Part shown: positions 14,070 to 15,772 of the stretch, one piece after another | Layout: every line of letters starts with the position of its first letter | How positions within the stretch are numbered: position 1 is the first letter of the stretch | Assembly (NCBI GenBank): GCA_964567045.1 | Contig: CAZMLE010000085.1 | Span: forward strand, 1 to 15,772 | Length of the DNA stretch: 15,772 nt | Direction of reading: 5' to 3' | DNA from: JAFNGF01 sp964567045 | Lineage (GTDB): Bacteria > Planctomycetota > Phycisphaerae > Sedimentisphaerales > Anaerobacaceae | Position numbers and translations under genes: made by a program | The notes under the pieces: generated by a model | Told to the model about the DNA's origin: nothing | The model's database searches: none | The model's input: only the letters and a program-made list of their open reading frames with translations

Positions 14070-15266
14070 TTATCCTTTGAATAGTATCGCCAGCGCCAGA
14101 ACACACGCCAGCATAATCAGACAGGGCACCAAGAAGATCGGGCCCCATTGAAATTTCTGCTCTTTCCTGAATCTGTCCATAACGGCGCCGGCGAGCTGAG
14201 TGCCGAGCAGCAGACCAAGACCCGTGGTAGCCGCAAATATCAGGGCCTGCATAGAGCTTAGAATCTCCTTTGGCGCGACCGTTTTAACGAATATCTGGCC
14301 GACAATAATAAAGAAAACGTATGCCAGGCCGTGCAGCGACTGCGCTATAACAATCAGCCAGCGTGGCTTTTCTTGGACGTAGATGATATACAACAGGAGC
14401 CAGCAAGCGGCACCAACGACAAGCGTCCATTTGTATCCGAGCTTGCCCAGCACAACGCCCAGCAGGAAGAACGTAGCTGCGGCCTGCACCGCCTGAGCTA
14501 TGGCCATCGCAGCCGGCACGTTTCTACTGGCAATTCCCATATCCTGCATAAATGGCGCTGTCCCCTGGAAGTAAAACTGCATCAGGCTTGCGGCGACTAC
14601 GGAGATTATAACAAAAATCAGGAAACCGCCCTGTCCGAGCATACTCAGGGCCTTGACGATAGGTGTTGCCCCGGTTTGTTCAGGCGGCGTTGCCGGCAAC
14701 AGCAGCAAGCAACCAATCCCGAAAATGAGCGACAGTATCGCCGCAAGGTAGAGGCAGTCGCGTCCTTGTTGTTCTGTCTTGAATTTCCACCGCCAACCGG
14801 TCAGAAAATAGCCTGCCAGTGCCCAGGCGACAGGAGCCCACAGGAAAATCTTGCCGGAAGCAGCGTCGGCACCGGCCTCATCGGCGTAGACCTTGCCAAG
14901 ATGGTAAAACATGATCGAGTTGGCCAGCGGTAGAGTAGCTGCATAAAACAATGAGTACAAAAGCATCACGACGAAGAGATTTTTGAAATCTGTTCTGCTG
15001 GCGGCAAGGAATATCAAGACCGCCCCCGCAAGATGAGAAATGCCCAGTATCCACTCGGTATTGAAGTACCTGTCGGCAAGCTGCCCCGCAACAAGCGGCG
15101 AGACAATGCATGCCAGCGGCAACGTTGCGTAGATCCAGCCGGTCTGCTTACCGCTGAACTTCAGCGGTCCCAACAGCCTGGCGGCAAGCACCGGAAACCA
15201 CGCGCCCCAGACTGCGTACTCCATAAACATCGCAAAGCTTAAAGCCAGATACAATTGCCAGCTCAT
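14070..15266 (-). CDS. Nucleoside:H+ symporter-family MFS carrier, paralogue 1
   Basis: A 398-residue carrier with about 12 membrane segments and the same plan as the protein encoded next. The first 49 residues match at most positions (YAVWGAWFPVLAARLLGPLKFSGKQTGWIYATL), as do AGQLADRYFN and the C-terminal FQWGPIFLVPC...ILFKG. The middle diverges: this one has an insertion near residues 125-140 (KVYADEAGADAASGK) and a distinct loop near 165-175 (KFKTEQQGRD), suggesting different substrates or subunits rather than a recent duplication. AGGAG lies six bases before the ATG. It lies 27 bases after the sugar isomerase gene, so the three genes look like one transcript. Confidence 0.88.
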   Translation of the reverse strand: MSWQLYLALSFAMFMEYAVWGAWFPVLAARLLGPLKFSGKQTGWIYATLPLACIVSPLVAGQLADRYFNTEWILGISHLAGAVLIFLAASRTDFKNLFVVMLLYSLFYAATLPLANSIMFYHLGKVYADEAGADAASGKIFLWAPVAWALAGYFLTGWRWKFKTEQQGRDCLYLAAILSLIFGIGCLLLLPATPPEQTGATPIVKALSMLGQGGFLIFVIISVVAASLMQFYFQGTAPFMQDMGIASRNVPAAMAIAQAVQAAATFFLLGVVLGKLGYKWTLVVGAACWLLLYIIYVQEKPRWLIVIAQSLHGLAYVFFIIVGQIFVKTVAPKEILSSMQALIFAATTGLGLLLGTQLAGAVMDRFRKEQKFQWGPIFLVPCLIMLACVLALAILFKG

Positions 15267-15293
15267 TTTGCTCTCCTTAGCTAAAATTTGTGC

Positions 15294-15772
15294 TTATTCG
15301 TTAAAACTCTGCAGTCTTCCTGCTGCCAGCTTTATATCGCCGAAGCGGTCGTCACCAGCCTCTCGCTCAATGGCCAGCGTCCCCTCAAAGCCGATTTCTT
15401 CGAGCGTGTTCAGAAATGCCTTGCTGCCGACCTGGCCGTTGCCCCAGGGGACTTCCGTGCCCCAGGTGCCGGGCTTTTTCGTCCGAATCGCATCTTTGAC
15501 GTGAATGTGCTTGACCCAGGGCGCCAGTGTTCGCACCGCCTCGATGGGATTGCCCTTGTCATAGAGAATCATATTCGCTGGGTCAAAATTGACTCCTATC
15601 GCCGGGTGATCCAGCTCTTCCAGAAAATGTCGTAACTCTTCTGCCTTTTCCTGGCCGGTTTCCAGAAGAAGCATGATATCTTTTTTGCCCGCGGCATCAG
15701 CGAGGCTTTTGATGCGGTCATAAAATTTCCTTGCGTAAGCCGGGTTACTTTCGTCGATGAAACCGGCGTGCA
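15294..15772 (-). CDS. Sugar phosphate isomerase/epimerase-like TIM barrel protein, C-terminal part (runs off right edge)
   Basis: The frame is open from the right edge to the TAA at 15294-15296; 158 complete codons are visible, starting HAGFIDESNPAYARKFYDRI. It fits the AP_endonuc_2/xylose isomerase-like TIM barrel family (IolE/UxaE-like sugar isomerases and epimerases): LLLETGQE carries the first metal-binding Glu, GVNFDPANMILY the next strand with its Asp, WVKHIHVKDA the His/Asp pair, GTEVPWGNGQV a loop typical of the family, and TLAIEREAGDD the last metal-binding Glu. A divalent metal and a free or phosphorylated sugar substrate are expected. An inner ATG at 15674 is not the start, since coding continues through it. 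It is upstream of, and probably co-transcribed with, the two carriers. Confidence 0.9.
   Translation of the reverse strand, partial: HAGFIDESNPAYARKFYDRIKSLADAAGKKDIMLLLETGQEKAEELRHFLEELDHPAIGVNFDPANMILYDKGNPIEAVRTLAPWVKHIHVKDAIRTKKPGTWGTEVPWGNGQVGSKAFLNTLEEIGFEGTLAIEREAGDDRFGDIKLAAGRLQSFNE

Overview
The window looks like chromosomal DNA of a Gram-negative-type bacterium with moderate G+C. It has type IV pilus/type II secretion ATPases, two predicted lipoproteins and vegetative sigma-70-like promoters. The mix of PilB/PilT ATPases, a divergent YchF-like GTPase, nucleoside:H+ symporter-type carriers beside a sugar isomerase, and spacers full of small palindromes would suit a planctomycete of the Phycisphaerae. 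That placement is inference, because no rRNA or other phylogenetic marker is decisive here.

Layout. Positions 1-5240 (minus) hold cinA, then a full-length PilB/GspE ATPase, PilT, and the N-terminal half of a second PilB/GspE ATPase that runs off the left edge. Sharp promoters precede pilB (its -35 overlaps the cinA stop) and the second ATPase. Positions 5241-6178 hold a small spacer with a REP-like hairpin and a MORN/YwqK-type lipoprotein gene. Positions 6356-10063 (minus) hold, in transcription order, a fumarase/tartrate dehydratase beta subunit without a neighbouring alpha subunit, a divergent YchF-like GTPase starting with TTG, a glutaminyl-cyclase lipoprotein, a palindrome-rich spacer, and a zinc-dependent sorbitol-type dehydrogenase followed by a weak terminator.

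Positions 10197-11094 (plus) hold sirC, whose extended -10 promoter lies so close to the ATG that the mRNA should be leaderless, then a possible small membrane ORF. Positions 11177-11878 (minus) hold rplU (L21, GTG start, own promoter) followed by an RRM RNA-binding protein where rpmA would be expected. Position 11985 onward (plus) is a D-amino-acid aminotransferase with its diagnostic residues. Positions 12839-15772 (minus) are a carbohydrate-type operon: a partial TIM-barrel sugar isomerase/epimerase followed by two tandem paralogous major facilitator carriers.

The genes are mostly housekeeping and metabolic. I saw no phage, CRISPR, insertion sequence, tRNA or rRNA. The least explained parts are the nested palindromes at 7391-7560, the divergent YchF paralogue, the orphan fumarase beta subunit, the very short or absent mRNA leaders around 10066-10197, and the small ORF after sirC.
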